A stretch of 64,000 nucleotides of DNA from Labia minor (GCA_963082975.1 OY720346.1:46415296-46479295), one strand, 5' to 3'; positions 24,746-38,160 are shown, counted from the first letter of the stretch. Numbers and translations: made by a program. Notes: generated from the letters alone by a model not told the origin.

Positions 24746-25366
24746 AGCTGGAGTGTCTCCACTCGACTATCTCGCAATTTGAAATGGAATAAATAACATA
24801 ATATATTATATTTAAATTAAATTTAATTAATTATAAATTATAAATAATAAATAATAAATATTAAACCAGCGCATGTTTGGCTTTTTGTTGATGGCACCAC
24901 GTTACGTGTTGGCGCGTGAGATTTGCAGTGTTAAAAAATTAATTCTGGTAATTTTAGCGAATCAATCAAGCTGAAATTCTATATATAGCAGTTTTATACA
25001 ATTATTAATCATGTGAAAAATTATCAAACATATATCTTTATTTTTACGGTCACTTTAGAGGAAAAAAAATCAAAACGTTGTAGGTAATGACCCTCTTCCG
25101 GTTGACCTACATTTCTCAAAAGTTGATAGAAAACTATGAATTTTGAATAATGTCCATGTACCAAATTTCATCATTCTAGCTCAAACCGTTTTTGCGTAAT
25201 CTTGCCTACATACATACACACACACATACACACACACACACACACATACAGACATTTTTCTCAACCTTAGTGAAAATGATTCAGGAACCTTCAAAACGTA
25301 TAAAAACATCAAAATCTCAACATCGAAAATTTTCGTGATCGCAATACTATCTCTGGCGAGATAGTA
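24746..25366 (-). mobile_element. HINE family A copy 3
   Basis: A complete copy of about 620 bp, minus orientation. The 3' end is TGGAGTGTCTCCA as seen from the left side, then GACTATCTCGC. The microsatellite is (CA/TACA)n at 25204-25248. The 5' hairpin ACTATCTCTGGCGAGATAGT is perfect at 25346-25365. The fragment of an EEP endonuclease starts about 270 bp beyond its 5' end. Confidence 0.85.
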
Positions 25367-25374
25367 AAAATTGA

Positions 25375-25377
<3 letters not shown>

Positions 25378-25407
<30 letters not shown>
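25378..25407 (+). repeat. (TA)n microsatellite
   Basis: An uninterrupted TA dinucleotide array directly beside the 5' end of family A copy 3. Confidence 0.9.
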
Positions 25408-25409
<2 letters not shown>

Positions 25410-25637
25410 TGAAATAATTAAAATTCTCAAGTCAAATATACAGCGTGCACGCATACCGACGCATGTAATTGTGTGTGTGAACATGGTCGGCGATTCACAC
25501 GCCAACACATACAGTTATGTGCGTCGATGACCATTCACGTTATTTATCCGAATCTCAACATTACTTGAACACTACTAAATCAATTTAAAATTATTATTGC
25601 ATTTAAAACTGCTTTTCTCTACTCCACAGATTTCACT

Positions 25638-26042
25638 ATGCCGAAAAAAAATAACGACCAAAATTTAGACGATATTATTTATTTCATACACCGTTCACTA
25701 CTGGTTTATAGCCACACAGGTGCTAATGCACTTGAACGAGGCGAAGATAAAATCCCTCTAATTCTCGGGGGAGATTTTAATGTAAATTTTGGATCTGATG
25801 ATTCGTTGCCGTTGATCAACTTTCTTCGAGAAACATTTGGTCTGCTTATAAATAACGATCCCAAGGAATCAACAACAAAATCTGGAACTACAATAGATGC
25901 TGTTTTTACACGTTATATAGAAAATATCGAATCACGAACATATATATCTTATTTTAGTTATCACAAGCCATTAATATCAGTATTACCAATTGAAGCACCA
26001 ACCGACAATAGTACAGGCAATGTAGATATGATGATAGAGTAG
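25638..26042 (+). CDS. EEP-type endonuclease domain, C-terminal fragment (possible Helentron endonuclease)
   Basis: An open frame of 134 aa with the C-terminal half of an endonuclease/exonuclease/phosphatase fold. PLILGGDFNVNF carries the catalytic GDFN at residues 45-48, TTKSGTTIDAVFTR the S/T-x-x-I-D motif at 82-90, and SYHKPLISV the final histidine at 109 in the place of the usual S-D-H. The N-terminal half, with the first N and E catalytic residues, is missing, so the protein cannot be active. Domains of this type occur in LINEs and in Helentrons; the G-T-T-I-D-A-V-F-T-R ... Y-H-K-P form recalls the endonuclease beside Pif1-type helicases in arthropods. Family A copy 3 lies 270 bp upstream. 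The Helentron assignment is inference; the EEP call is firm. Confidence 0.7.
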   Translation: MPKKNNDQNLDDIIYFIHRSLLVYSHTGANALERGEDKIPLILGGDFNVNFGSDDSLPLINFLRETFGLLINNDPKESTTKSGTTIDAVFTRYIENIESRTYISYFSYHKPLISVLPIEAPTDNSTGNVDMMIE

Positions 26043-26768
26043 ATAATAATAATAATAAAGCGAATATTTGTTACGAAAATTTTATACTGTTATATGTCTT
26101 TCGAAATGATCCCTTTATTTTTCTCTATTTCTCTCTCACTCACACTCTCAACTAAAATTTATCTTATTCTCTAGATTGTAAGAAGTTTCACTTCCGTCAC
26201 GTGTACGATGCTGCACATTTTGCTTTTTTTTTTTTCAAATTTCTCACTCTTATAGATCAATTTTTTTTTTAAGAGAGACAAAAAAGTATTGTTATATTGA
26301 GATTTAATTTAAAAAAAAATCGTAAAATTATAAATATTGAAAATAATGTCTGAAATTATAATTAAGGATAATTATTTTGTTTTTAAATTTTCATTTGATT
26401 TTCGAGCAGGTAGAATCCATTATATTTTCATACATTTCGTCTATTTGTGCAACCCTTTTAGTATCTCATTTACTTTCTCTAGCTATTGTCTTAAGATGCG
26501 TTTTTAAATCAGTGAGAAAGTAATTAGAAACGAACGCTCTTAACATGTATAACCATTAGATTGGACTCACTGAGAATAACAAAAAGCAAAAAAAAAATAT
26601 ACAAAACAATACAAAAACAACTAAGAAATAAAAAAATCAAACAAAATATACTCTGAGTATCAATTAAATTGAATATAATCATTTTAAAATATAAATATAA
26701 TGTGTGAATAAAATATAATGAATAAAAACCAAAGAAAAACAAATCATTTAAATCCCAGATCTATCCTA

Positions 26769-27000
26769 CAGCGCCTATTAATATTATTATATTATTATAA
26801 TTATTAATATTATTAATTAGGTGTCGTATGATCAGTAGAACGGGTTCTATCAACCTTTACCTTGATTATCTAAATCGGAGGCGCTACTTTTTATCAAATA
26901 GTGTCCCAATTTTGATTCTGAAGGCTGGGTTGACCCCAGCTATAGAAATTTTCTTGACTTGATCCACGAGAATGTGAGTAAACGCCGTTAACCCTCACGC
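26769..27000 (-). mobile_element. SINE copy, degraded (same family as 43862)
   Basis: The body shares ATGATCAGTAGAACGGG, TCAACCTTTACCTTGATT and ATCGGAGGCGCT with the SINE at 43862-44121, in the same order and orientation. Both also have AGCGCCTAT at the far end, here followed by an (ATT)-type expansion. The tRNA-like head is heavily mutated. Confidence 0.65.
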
Positions 27001-27339
27001 TTAATTAGGATTTAAATATAATAATATTTTTAATCATTTCAACTTCTTGTTTTATATTTTTATGAGTAATTTATAATGACTATCTGGTGAGGTATTCATA
27101 ATTTAAATTTAATAATTATACTATATTTACACCAGAATATGAATTCCTAAGTATTTGAAATATCTGATAGAATTTAAAGAAATTTTACTTAAATTAAATT
27201 TTATTTTTATTTTTTAATAATCGGAAGAATTAATTAGTTACGATGAATCTTTTATATTGAATATATTTTGAAGTATCATTTATTAATTATAAAATAATTT
27301 TTTAATTGTTACATTTTTAAAATCAAATTATAAATTAAA

Positions 27340-27405
27340 TATGCAGAAATGCTGAACTACTGAACTTGATGATGAATGTTCAAACCTCACTAAGTTCATA
27401 ACAAA
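27340..27405 (+). repeat. tRNA-like dispersed repeat
   Basis: Contains GAAATGCTGAACTACTGAAC and TGTTCAAACCTCACT, matching the tRNA-like segments at 47264 and, inverted, at 4370. The A-box half is poorly preserved. Confidence 0.3.
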
Positions 27406-29478
27406 TTAATATTTAATTTGATTGAATTAAAATAATTAAGTATTTAAACTTTCTAATATTAATCTTGGAGATCCTTAGAAATCCATTAAAATAAAAAACA
27501 TATGAAATATATTGATAGGTGTCCTATACAAAAAGAAATTAGGATACTCTATTATTAACTAGAATAAATAAATGACCTAATTTTTTTTTAAAAAAAAATA
27601 TATCATGCACATCATAAATTTTATATTACTAAAATGTAATTTTATCTAGCAGCTAGTAATAATTTCCACTCTTTTGGTCAAATTTGAACAGTTTAAGAGA
27701 GGGAGGGAGTTTCATCTGTAGTTTTTTTCCTAATCATGACAAAAATGTTCCATTTTTCTTAATTGAAATTTTTTTTAAACTTGGTGTATTATAATACAAT
27801 AAATATTCTTCTTGGTGTTGCTTACGAAATATGTTTAATGTGTTAAGCTTGAACAAAAGATTGTTAGTTGGCTTTTGTTCTTAAGCTTGGACATCCGTCT
27901 GGCGCGAATAGAATCTGGCAAGGCTGTTGTTGTTTGATGATGGTGTTGTTGTAGCTGTGCATTTTATTGAGCACGTAACTTGCGTGGGCTTTGTTTGATA
28001 AGGTCAAAGAGAGAGAGAAGGGCTCATTTCTGAGTAAAAAAAAAAAAAACAAAACAGAAAAGGCATTTCTTGTTATCATTAATTAATTAAATAAAAAATA
28101 TGATTTTTTGACATTAATGTGGATATTGTAAATTTGGATAGTTGTAAATTTAAATTAAGTTAATAAAAATACTATAATTTATTTATGATACGGAATAAAG
28201 GAAGAAAAATGTATACCTCAAGGAATTTAAATAATATTTAATTAAAAAAACATCTCTAGAAATTATAAAAATTTATACAAGAGAAATATAAACAACGTCT
28301 GATGTATATTTAAAAAAAATTACAATTAAAACATTTTAGTATTTATCGTTTTTTTTTCTCTAAACATTGACCAACTGACTCATGAGACCTTAAAACTTAA
28401 AATTCCGGTAAAATCTAAAACTTATCCTATGTATATTTATATAAATTAAAGTAAAATAAGCCTTATTTTGTTTTTAATAATGAAATTTATAAATTTATTA
28501 TTCTTTTAATAAGATTGTAAATAATCTATTTAACTCTTAAAAGGGTATATCATTTTCAACGGTTAATAAGTAGTAGCTGGTTCTTTTAGTGATGTTTAGA
28601 AACTCTCCCCTCTCCTCTTGCCGCCCAAACTCTTGAGGATTAAATTTCTTTTATCTTATAATGTAAGAATATTATATCAGTGTGGTTTAAAGGAAAAGAG
28701 AAAAAAAAAGAAAAACTGTGGTGGTGGTTGGCGAGGCCGAGGAGGATGAGAAAAAGGGCAAGTGGATGATTTTAATCTTTAATTTTTTTTTCTTTTATTT
28801 TTTTTTATTCAACCAAATTTTAATTAAAACTAACAAAAAGAAATAAGAATAACTATAAAAGCTCAGTGGAATTGCTTGACTCTAAATCCGCAAATTTTTT
28901 GTTTTTCTAGCTATCTTTTATACTATGTACCACGTACCTATTTATACATTTATAAGAGTGGTTCTGTTGAATATCAAAACATATACATATATAATTTATA
29001 TATATATATATATATATATCATTTAATTTGAAAGTTAAGTGGGAAAGTTTATTTTTTGATGTTTCAAGAAAAGAAAATTAGAGATAATCATATTTATTTT
29101 GTTAATTTAAATATAAGTAAATATTATATATATTTTATTATTTATTTAATTATATTGCCAAATATACAAGAAATAAATTTTAGATTTCATGGAAATTTTA
29201 CGTTTCTAGTTCTCGGGAATCTGATAATGTGCTTATTAATTTACCAATATATAAATTTATTATATAATATGATTTTTGTTTTATATAAATTTTACTAAAA
29301 TATATATTTTTATGGATCAAATGGAATTGTGTTATCACTTTTATAATTAGACAATTGTTTATTAAATACATTTAATTTCAATTATGAAATTATGAATATT
29401 AAATATCATTAGCATGTATTAATTTCCGTTTTGTTTATTTGTTTAATTAATAACAAGAAATTACCTTAAAATGTACAG

Positions 29479-29529
<51 letters not shown>

Positions 29530-29734
29530 CAATTGTAGAATCAAATTTCTTACTAATTTATAGATTTTATTTAAATTAAAATGTTTATATTCAATTAAGT
29601 TTAAGTAACTGATATTCAAATTTTTAAAATTAAAAAAAAAAATGGATATTTATTATTTTCAAAACAAACAAGAAAATATGTATATACCATATGCATATAT
29701 GTTGAAAATGACTAAAAGAAAAAAAAAAGAAAAT
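27406..29734. other. AT-rich noncoding stretch
   Basis: No gene is supported. A minus-strand frame at 27864-28079 (LSNKAHASYVLNKMHSYNN) has no known domain. A GA-rich patch lies at 28696-28760. Confidence 0.55.
29480..29529 (+). repeat. (TA)n microsatellite, about 50 bp
   Basis: A near-perfect TA array, one of the longest in the window. Confidence 0.9.
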
Positions 29735-29969
29735 AATGTTGACGTTTCGAATGCAAGTAATGACCTTCTTCAAAGGCGAAAAAAGCTTCAGAAATTGAAA
29801 TTACAACAATAATCATATATTAAAAACTGATATTTTTTTAAAAAATAATTTTATAATATTATAATAATTATTTATAATTAACATTTGTTAATAAAAGACA
29901 AATTTCAATTCCTGTGACGATTTTGGTCTTTGAAGAAAGAGTTGTCTTGCGTTCGAAACGTTATCAATA
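29735..29969. repeat. element with inverted TTTGAAGAA...CGAAACGT modules, second copy
   Basis: The right module on the plus strand reads GTCTTTGAAGAAAGAG, then TTGCGTTCGAAACGTTATC (29927-29969). The left module on the minus strand reads CCTTTGAAGAAGGTC, then TTGCATTCGAAACGTCAAC (29735-29778). The two are imperfect inverted repeats over about 44 nt, separated by AT-rich sequence. The design matches 12612-12757. Confidence 0.45.
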
Positions 29970-29976
29970 ATTGAAA

Positions 29977-32900
29977 AGAAAAGGAATGCAATGCATTATT
30001 AATTTTTTTCCACCTTCCCGTTCGATCTCCTTTTTAAGGTAAATAAGTATTTCATTTTTCTCTTTTGATTATTAATTATCAAAAAGGTCAGTATAAAAGT
30101 AATAAGTATTTTATATCCTGAAAAAGTGTTCACTAAAATTGTACTAATAACCTTGAAAACTTTCCTTTTCATTACTATGTAGTTTGTTCATATTCAATTT
30201 CTATTTCATTAAATCTAAATTAATTGAAGTGTGTCCATGTTTTGGAATCATTCTATATATATAGGTATGCCTATTTATATATCTTTCTATACAAATGTGT
30301 ATCAAACTTTGTTCATACGCTTCTCCACGTTCTTTTCCCCTCTCCATCTCTCCCTATCTATCTTTTCTTATTTTAGAAATTATTAAACTACTAATTATTC
30401 TCTCTATTAATGGTTGTCTAACTTAAAGAAGCTAATTATGAAGTGATAATTGATGAGAAGTATCACTGAATTGTAGTTTAATAGTAATTTCCCTACATCA
30501 TAGATACATATATACAGGTATATATATATATTCTCAAAGTTTATTATCATAAGCTTGTTTTGATTATTTTAGTTTTCGTTTGGGTCATTCACTTCTTATG
30601 AGTCTAATGGGGTTACAAGTGGAGCCAATTGGACCCTCCCCCCTTTCTATATATATATAATACATAGAACAATTCAAATGATAGTAATCTTGAAAGACAA
30701 GGGCAGAGAGACAAATGGGCGAATTAATTATTAAAATTAACCGGTTCACAAGGTGTGGACAAGAATTCCAAGGGCGGGGATTGTAATTATCAACATATAA
30801 CGAATGAGTTTATAATAATAATGCTAGATCTTATTAATCTTATTATTATTTTATAAGGCACCGTAGATAGTATTGAGAAGGTGGGTTGTATCTCTATATA
30901 TCATTCCTCATTCTATGCTATCCTATTATGTAAGAGCAACATGTGGTTCGGATAGTTTGCTTAAGGGATATAAATTGATGTCAATAACAATCTATAATCT
31001 ATAATTTAAACAAATTTATATTAAAGATATTATTATATTTAAAAATTGAAATAAGGGTGAAAAAATTAATTTAAAAAAATATGCTTTTCATATAATGATT
31101 TATATGTTTAGGGGAGACAGGGGATACTTTTTGTTTCTCGATTTATAAGCTATATGCACTAGAACATTTCTCAAGGTGTTATTAGGTAGCCTGAAGATTG
31201 AGGTTCATCTGATATTTTTTAAGTCTCCAGGAAAACCCGTTTCTATCTTTTAACAACGTCCATTTTTATATAGGGAAAATGTTCAAATGTTTTTCCTACA
31301 CGGGGATGGCCAATTTTTTCTGTTTTGAGATGTCACGATGAATTCTTTATTTTATTCAATCAAATTTATAAAGGAATAAATTTCTAATAGAATATTGGTA
31401 ATGCCTTGTTTATGACTCCTTCCCTTAACCAATTTTACCTGTTCTCCAGGCTATGAGACGTTTCACAAAGATTTGAACATAAAACTAAATTATGAATATA
31501 AATATGTAATAGCTGAAAATACAAAATTTCCTATACACTAAAGGCGAAAAGTGGCAGGGGAAGACATTGGACAAGGGTCCAGTGCAAAACATTTCGTATA
31601 ACACTGTTAAATAATAGCTTAATCACTAACTTATGCAGTAACTAGATATTAAAATAAAGAAATAATATTTTTTAACAATCGTTTATGTTTTAACCTTAAA
31701 AAAATAACAGAAAAAGGGGGCAAAACATCAGTTTTTTGGAATTTTCTTCGAAAGGTTTTAGAGAATCTCGGCCCCAATTTCTCTATTTTCAATATTCATC
31801 GGAAATTATTTTAGTTCGAAAATGCATAGAGGGGTCAAGAAAATAGGTGTGTACATTTTCTCCCCTTGCCCAGAATCTTCCCGATCCCGACTACATATAT
31901 TTAGTATTTGTATATATAATTGAAAAAGTCAAATTTAAAGTTAAATTTACATTTTGTTTTTTATTTAAATACGAAATAGAAAGAAATACTAACATGTTTT
32001 TAATTTTGAATGATGATTTGGAAGCTTAACTTAATAAAATTAATAAATAAGTAAATGATAGATTGAAAAAATATATAGTATAGTCTATAGTTATACTATA
32101 AGATTACATTAATTTTTTTTCTTCAAGATAAATCTCCCCTTTAATTAGATTAATTTGAAGAAAATAACAGTTAAAGACTTAAATAATATTCAAGAATAAA
32201 TAATAAGTATTCAATTAATTGTTTACAGTACTTATTACTATTAATTGTTTTCTTTAGTAAGTAACCAATATGAAGGATCCAATACAAAACAAAATTGTTC
32301 GAAATGTTATTAATGATACAAAACAAATGACATTATAAATGAAATGAAAATGCTCAAAATTTACTATTTTTCGATAAATTGATAATTAGAATTAGGATTA
32401 GAAAATTAATATTTAAATTGTATTTTTTTCAAAATATATCATTTTATCAATGTCTATTATTTTTTCAAAATCAAATAATGATTTATTTGTGATAATTATG
32501 TTATTATTTCTGACTTTTGGTAAATTCTTTTCTATAGTATTCTAACATTTTATCTATATATTTGAATTGTCGATTCTATTCGAATAAATATTATATTTAA
32601 AATTTAAACTTTATAGGGTTTTATTCATCATAATGAAAATCGGTAGTTTTACCACTATATCTCTATTAATAAAATTAATTAATTTGAACGAAAAAGAAAT
32701 TTATATATAATAATAGTATATATATATATAAATATTTAAATTTATATATATTATAAAATATTTTCATTTGTGAAAATTATAATTAGATAATACTAAAAAT
32801 ATAAATTATTTTAACTGAATCAAATTTGATCAATTAAGTGTTATTATTTATGAAAAAATTTTGAATTTAAAAAAAAAATCAGTTTTAAGTTAAATTTTAT

Positions 32901-33559
32901 AAATTTGGTCAATGTCAATGAAATTTAATATAAAAATATGAGAGGATTAATATCCAACAAGATATTAAAAAAAAATGGCACGAATTCTGTCTGGGTTCTC
33001 TCCCCCTCTTCCTCACTTTCGATGGAATTTCCATCTATAAGATTTTTTTTTTCATTTCTACGTGAATTAAATTCTATCTAGAGTGGTTAGAAATTTAATA
33101 AAAATGTCCTTTAATCACTGTCTTACTTAAAAACAAACAAAATATAATAATTGATTTTTGTAATCTTTCATTGATGAATTTTTCTTAATGAATATTATAG
33201 TGATAGTAAATATACTTATTGCGTGCATGTCATTTTTGTTAATGGAACAATTAATAACAAATTCGTCACGAATATTATTTTTTTATTTTGAAAATACCCT
33301 AACAACTAATCTGAAATTAATTTGTTATTTATAGAGGACGTTTTAGGATTGAATGGATATATAGTGAGATATACTGAATTAAAATGTAATCTCTATTCAT
33401 TACATTTGGTTGGGATGAAATTCATTTTTACATTTTTTTGTAAATGTAAACAAGACATCAATATACAACAAATAAATCATTAATTTTAAAGTAAAGATGA
33501 ACAGAATATAAGAGGAAAAAAGTAATTTATTTAATATCAAAGGTACTAAAAGTAAAATC
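29977..33559. other. AT-rich noncoding stretch
   Basis: I see no gene, element or RNA that I can support. Somewhat GC-richer pieces at 30600-30780 and 31100-31580 give no continuous frame. Confidence 0.55.
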
Positions 33560-33574
33560 TTTAAATTTATTATT

Positions 33575-33935
33575 TTTCCCAGTTGTATTGTAATTTGAGA
33601 TGGTTCATGAGCTTAAAAGACAAGAATAGATTCATAAAATAAAATTCTTTGTAAAATTAATAAAATAAAATATGTGATTAAAGGGGATAAACGAAGTTAA
33701 ATAATAATCTAATCGAGAGAAATACGTTGGTGGTTCAAAACTAGAAAAAAGTTTATTCACATGGAAATCAATAGAGAAGCAACACGTTTGGATTGAATAT
33801 GGATAGGATAGAAAAAGGTAGATATGATATGATATAATTAAAAAAGAATAATAATTATAACTGTTTCAATATGGCGATAGTTGTAGGAATGTGATTGCTG
33901 TCGGTAGAGATTTCCAGGTTTTGATCCCTCATAAA
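33575..33935 (+). pseudogene. highly degenerate copy of the LINE 3' end
   Basis: It starts CCCAGTTGTATTGTAAT and continues with TGGTTCATGAGCTTAAAAGA, then ends GGAATGTGATTGCTGTCGGT. This follows the order of the better preserved 18330-18725 copy (PVVLYG... at the start, WRNVVAA at the end). There is no usable frame left. Confidence 0.45.
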
Positions 33936-33960
33936 TATTCTATACAATATAGACGAATAC

Positions 33961-35159
33961 TATAAAAAATGTATATTTGGTTAAAACACAATTTAAGGTG
34001 ATTATCTATTCTTTATAAATTTTTAATATTAAAAAGAAAGTAGTGTGATGTTTTCATTTCTGATTATTTTTTTAAAATGCAAATAATTATAAAGAAATAA
34101 TTACGAAGAAAAGAAGAAAAGCCTTTTTTAGCATATTATAATCGTTTTTCTTTTTTTTTTTTTTTTAATATTCAAAGGAATAAATTATTTCGTTCTCCTC
34201 CTCTCGTATGGTTACCAAATGCTTCAAAGGGAGCAAGCAGATTGAGGTGTGAATCCTTTAATATCCATTTAAATGATGAAAATGTAGAATATTAGAATGA
34301 GAGAGTTCTCTTAAAATATCCATTTCTACTAAAAGACCTTTATGATTTATATATTATAATCATCATCCCCCATGGGAACATTAAATTACTTCTTTAAAAT
34401 ACAATAAAATGAAAGATTCAATTTAAAGTTACAATTGAGTAGGATAAAGAGAATTAGCTTTGGAAGTTGCACGAGAGATAGAGAAAGAGAACATTTATTT
34501 TCTCTGCAAGTCAGTTTTGAAAAGTGACTTCTACAAATTGAAAGATTTATTATCAAATATTTTGTAATTAAAATTGTTTTCTTGTTTTATAGCCAAAATA
34601 ACAATCATAAAAAAACAAATATAATAAAAAATCTTTAAAAAAAAATACTTTTTAATGAAATATACAAATAATATGTAATATATAGAGTTTATAAAAATAT
34701 TTATATTAAAAATTTAAATTCCAAATGACAACTGACCAAAAAACTTTTGAATACAAAAATTATAAACGTATATATATTATTTATTATGTTAAATAATTAT
34801 CTGGAAATTTGCTAATAATATGGATATATTATATATATTGAAATAAGCAAATTAGAACTTCTTATTTTAATTAATATTATTATATTATATTTTTGTATAT
34901 TCTCTCATTATCTAGTCTCTCAAATTAAAATATTCAAAATATGGGAATGTATGCATTATATTTACTATTTAAAAATATATCATAATTTATTAAGAAAAAA
35001 AATAAATTATTTATATTTTTAATTAAATAAATATTTTTAATTAAATAAATATTTTAATTAATTATTTATTATATATAAATAAATTAATTACTTTAGGATG
35101 ATGTGTTGAAATATTTTATTTATTTTCTTCTAAGAATTGATTTAAAATAATTTAATAAT
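33961..35159. other. AT-rich noncoding stretch
   Basis: Nothing coding or repeat-like beyond A/T runs is visible. Confidence 0.55.
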
Positions 35160-35395
35160 TATATATATATATATATATATACATATGTAGGTAGATGTTG
35201 ATGAGGCGATAAATGGAGATTTGACAATATTTGTGAATTGTTGAGATAATATAATAAATAGAATAATGATCTTACTGAAATTGATTTGAAAGAGCCTGGC
35301 CAGCTATGAACGGTTCCACTACCGAAGGTTAACTGGAGTCCCACTCACTGAGCCACTCGTATAAGAGCCCTGGTTGTAGGCAACCCGCAACACAT
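35160..35395 (-). mobile_element. tRNA-derived SINE candidate with (TA)n tail
   Basis: On the minus strand, from about 35380, it reads GAGTGGCTCAGTGAGTGGGA (A-box-like, TGGCTCAGTGAGTGG), then TAGTGGAACCGTTCATAGCT in the B-box position. It ends in a (TA) array at 35160-35180, a common SINE tail. The head is clearly GC-richer than its flanks. The B-box match is imperfect, so the call is tentative. Confidence 0.4.
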
Positions 35396-35399
35396 AATT

Positions 35400-37160
35400 T
35401 GAATTTTAAAAATAATATAAGTATTTATTTCATTTTAATTTTTTTAATAAAAACTTATACTAAATATATACAATAACTTAAGTTAAGGACTAATTTGTGT
35501 TTGTTCACAATATTAAATAGAGAAATTTATAATCATTATAATCATTAATTTGATAATACTATCCTATATTAAAATTAAATGATTAATAAATAAATTTTGG
35601 AATTATATAAATTATCTGAATTACTACAACGAAAATGTTAATAGAATAATTTAAAAAACTATTTGCAAATTTCCCCCAATTTAACATTTTTTTATTTATA
35701 TATAATTAAATTAAAAATTAATTCAATAATGGAAATTTTAATCCAAAACTTTTTAATCTGAACAATTTAATAAAAAAAATTATTGTAATTTATTCGTTTA
35801 TTTTTTATATTAATCTAGATATGTAAAAAAACTTCTAGTTATATGAAAAATAAGGTGTTTTGTTCTATCTAAAATTTCTATAAAATAATATAAACCTTGA
35901 AATGTCCTTTACAATTCACTTGAATTAATTTTCAAAGTTTAATTGTTTTTAAGTTTGCACACATAGAATTCAAAAGGCTTTTGGTGAATACTGGAAAGTT
36001 AATCAAGGAAGTGTGGACCTCAATTCTACGAACCATTTGTCTAACATGTTTAATCAAAGTCAAAACGAATACGATTAGAAGTAAATGAAATGATTCAATC
36101 AAAATGTTATAATTATATGAAAATAATTGAAATTGAAATAAACAATAAAAATATAATTATTATTAAAATATCAATAAATATAATGAAAAAATAAAATAAA
36201 ATATGATAATTAATATAATAAATTATTATATTTTTGTTTTTAATTTTAAATGTAAATTAAAAATATTTTTGGAAAAAATAAATTATCTCTGACATTTAAG
36301 TTCATTAAGAATACGTTTATTTATTTATTAGGTTGCTAAAAGAGAAAGTTAAAGTTTGTTTAATAAAACTACCAACCCCTTGATAATATACAGACAAAAG
36401 TTGTATTAGTTTAGATGAGAAGGTGGAGGTGAGTGAAAAGAGGTATGTTGGAGGTGTGTGGAGGAAATGAGGGAGGTTATAGGAGGGGAGGGAGGAAATT
36501 CCAAGGGACTTGAGTAGCATATTCGTTAGCTGAGGAGAATGTTCTGAGACATCTCGTTTCTCTCAGTAACCCTTTGAATCACGAATGAGTCATCCAGGCT
36601 AGAAATGTATAATGCATGCACAAGAGGCCTATATATGTATATATATGTGTGTATGTTTGGTCTGCCTTTATGCATGTTACTTTACAGTGGTTTGCAAAAT
36701 AGGTCCAATGATAACACGATTTGCATTTGACAATAAATTCCATTCTATTATTAGACAGGAATATGGTTTGTGGAAAATTTACAATTTTCAGGTTCTCTAA
36801 TAACTTCTGGAATGAATGATATTTCAATATTAATAATATTATATAAACATATATGCCCTATTCCAAACATCTATTCCCAATTGAATTTAATTATTATTAA
36901 ATTAACAAATATATTATATATATAATGGATATTTTGAGAATTTTAATTAATAAATTTAATAAACATTCATTGAGAGCGAAAATGGTTGGAAGATAGTCAC
37001 AGGTTGAAATAGAACCGCAACATTTCATTGGTGCTTCTATCTGTTAATTTATCATTAAAAATGCAATACATTTTTAGGATTTTGAAGAATCAAATAATGG
37101 GAAAGATTCAAGAAAGAAAAAAATAATCAATTGAGAATCTACGAAATTTTCATTTATTTT
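35400..37160. other. AT-rich noncoding stretch with a purine-rich patch
   Basis: No gene is supported. 36410-36505 is strongly purine-rich (GGAGG, GGGAGGGAGG) and GC-richer. The short frames on either strand here have no known motif. Confidence 0.5.
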
Positions 37161-37619
37161 TTACTTTCCCGCATACTTCGTATAAGGGAAGTATTGGAAT
37201 CGTCAAAAATTTCGACTTCGAGATTTCGATAGATCTTGACGTTTTAGACCTCCCTGAATCGGAAAATAACATTTTTCGAATTATGTCTGTGTGTGTGTAT
37301 GTATGTATGTATGTATGTAATGTCTGTAAGCAAATTTACTCAAAAACTAATCAAGCTAGGACTTCGAAATTTGGTACACCGATATTATTCACAGTTTGTA
37401 GATTTCTATCAAAATTTCGTCAAAATCGGTTAACCGGAAGTGGTACTTTACCTACACTGGTTGCGTTTACCTTTCAAGTAAAGTACCAGTTTGCTTCGAG
37501 ATATTTGCTTCATATTTTGTATATAGATTTAAAAATATGAAAAAAATTGAGATACCAAATTTCATCATGATCTGACTACCGGAAGTGACATTTTACCTAT
37601 ACAAGTAGCGTTTCTTTTT

Positions 37620-38127
37620 TACAGACCGACGATAGTAAGGGAGGTATTGTTTTCACACCAAATTTCACCTATGGATATTTTTAGGTACATATCTCCACGA
37701 ATCATGCATTTTCTTAACAGAAAAAAGTATTTTTAGCATGAAGTCTGTCCGTCCGTCCGTATAAATGTGTACAGCCTGAACGGCTCAACGGATTTTGATG
37801 AAATTTGGTATATTTTCTTAATACATCAATAGGATGAATTGATCAACTTTTGGTGCAAATCCGGAAACCGAAAGTGCTAGTATTGCCGATCGAAGAGAGG
37901 AAGTGAAGGGTTATTTTCATATCAAATTTCACGTGAGGACATATCTCCACGTGTTATGCACTTTGTATTGGTTTTATCCTCGAGAAAAATCATCTTCATT
38001 AGTTTTTTCTTAATTTAAAATTATATGACGTCACCCAGCACTTCATGACGTCACAGCCAGCCCTTATATATTATAAATAAAATAAAATTAAAAATATTTA
38101 TATTATATCCATATCTGTTTTTTTACA
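37620..38127 (+). mobile_element. HINE family B copy 2, nested in family C
   Basis: It begins TTACAGACCGACGATAGTAA and runs in family B order through a GTCC microsatellite (37744-37760), a TGACGTCA pair (38028-38052) and TATTTATATTATATCC. It stops near 38127, before the subterminal repeat and hairpin, so its 3' end is lost. Confidence 0.75.
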
Positions 38128-38160
38128 TTTAAAATATCAGTTAACCGGAAATAGCACTTT

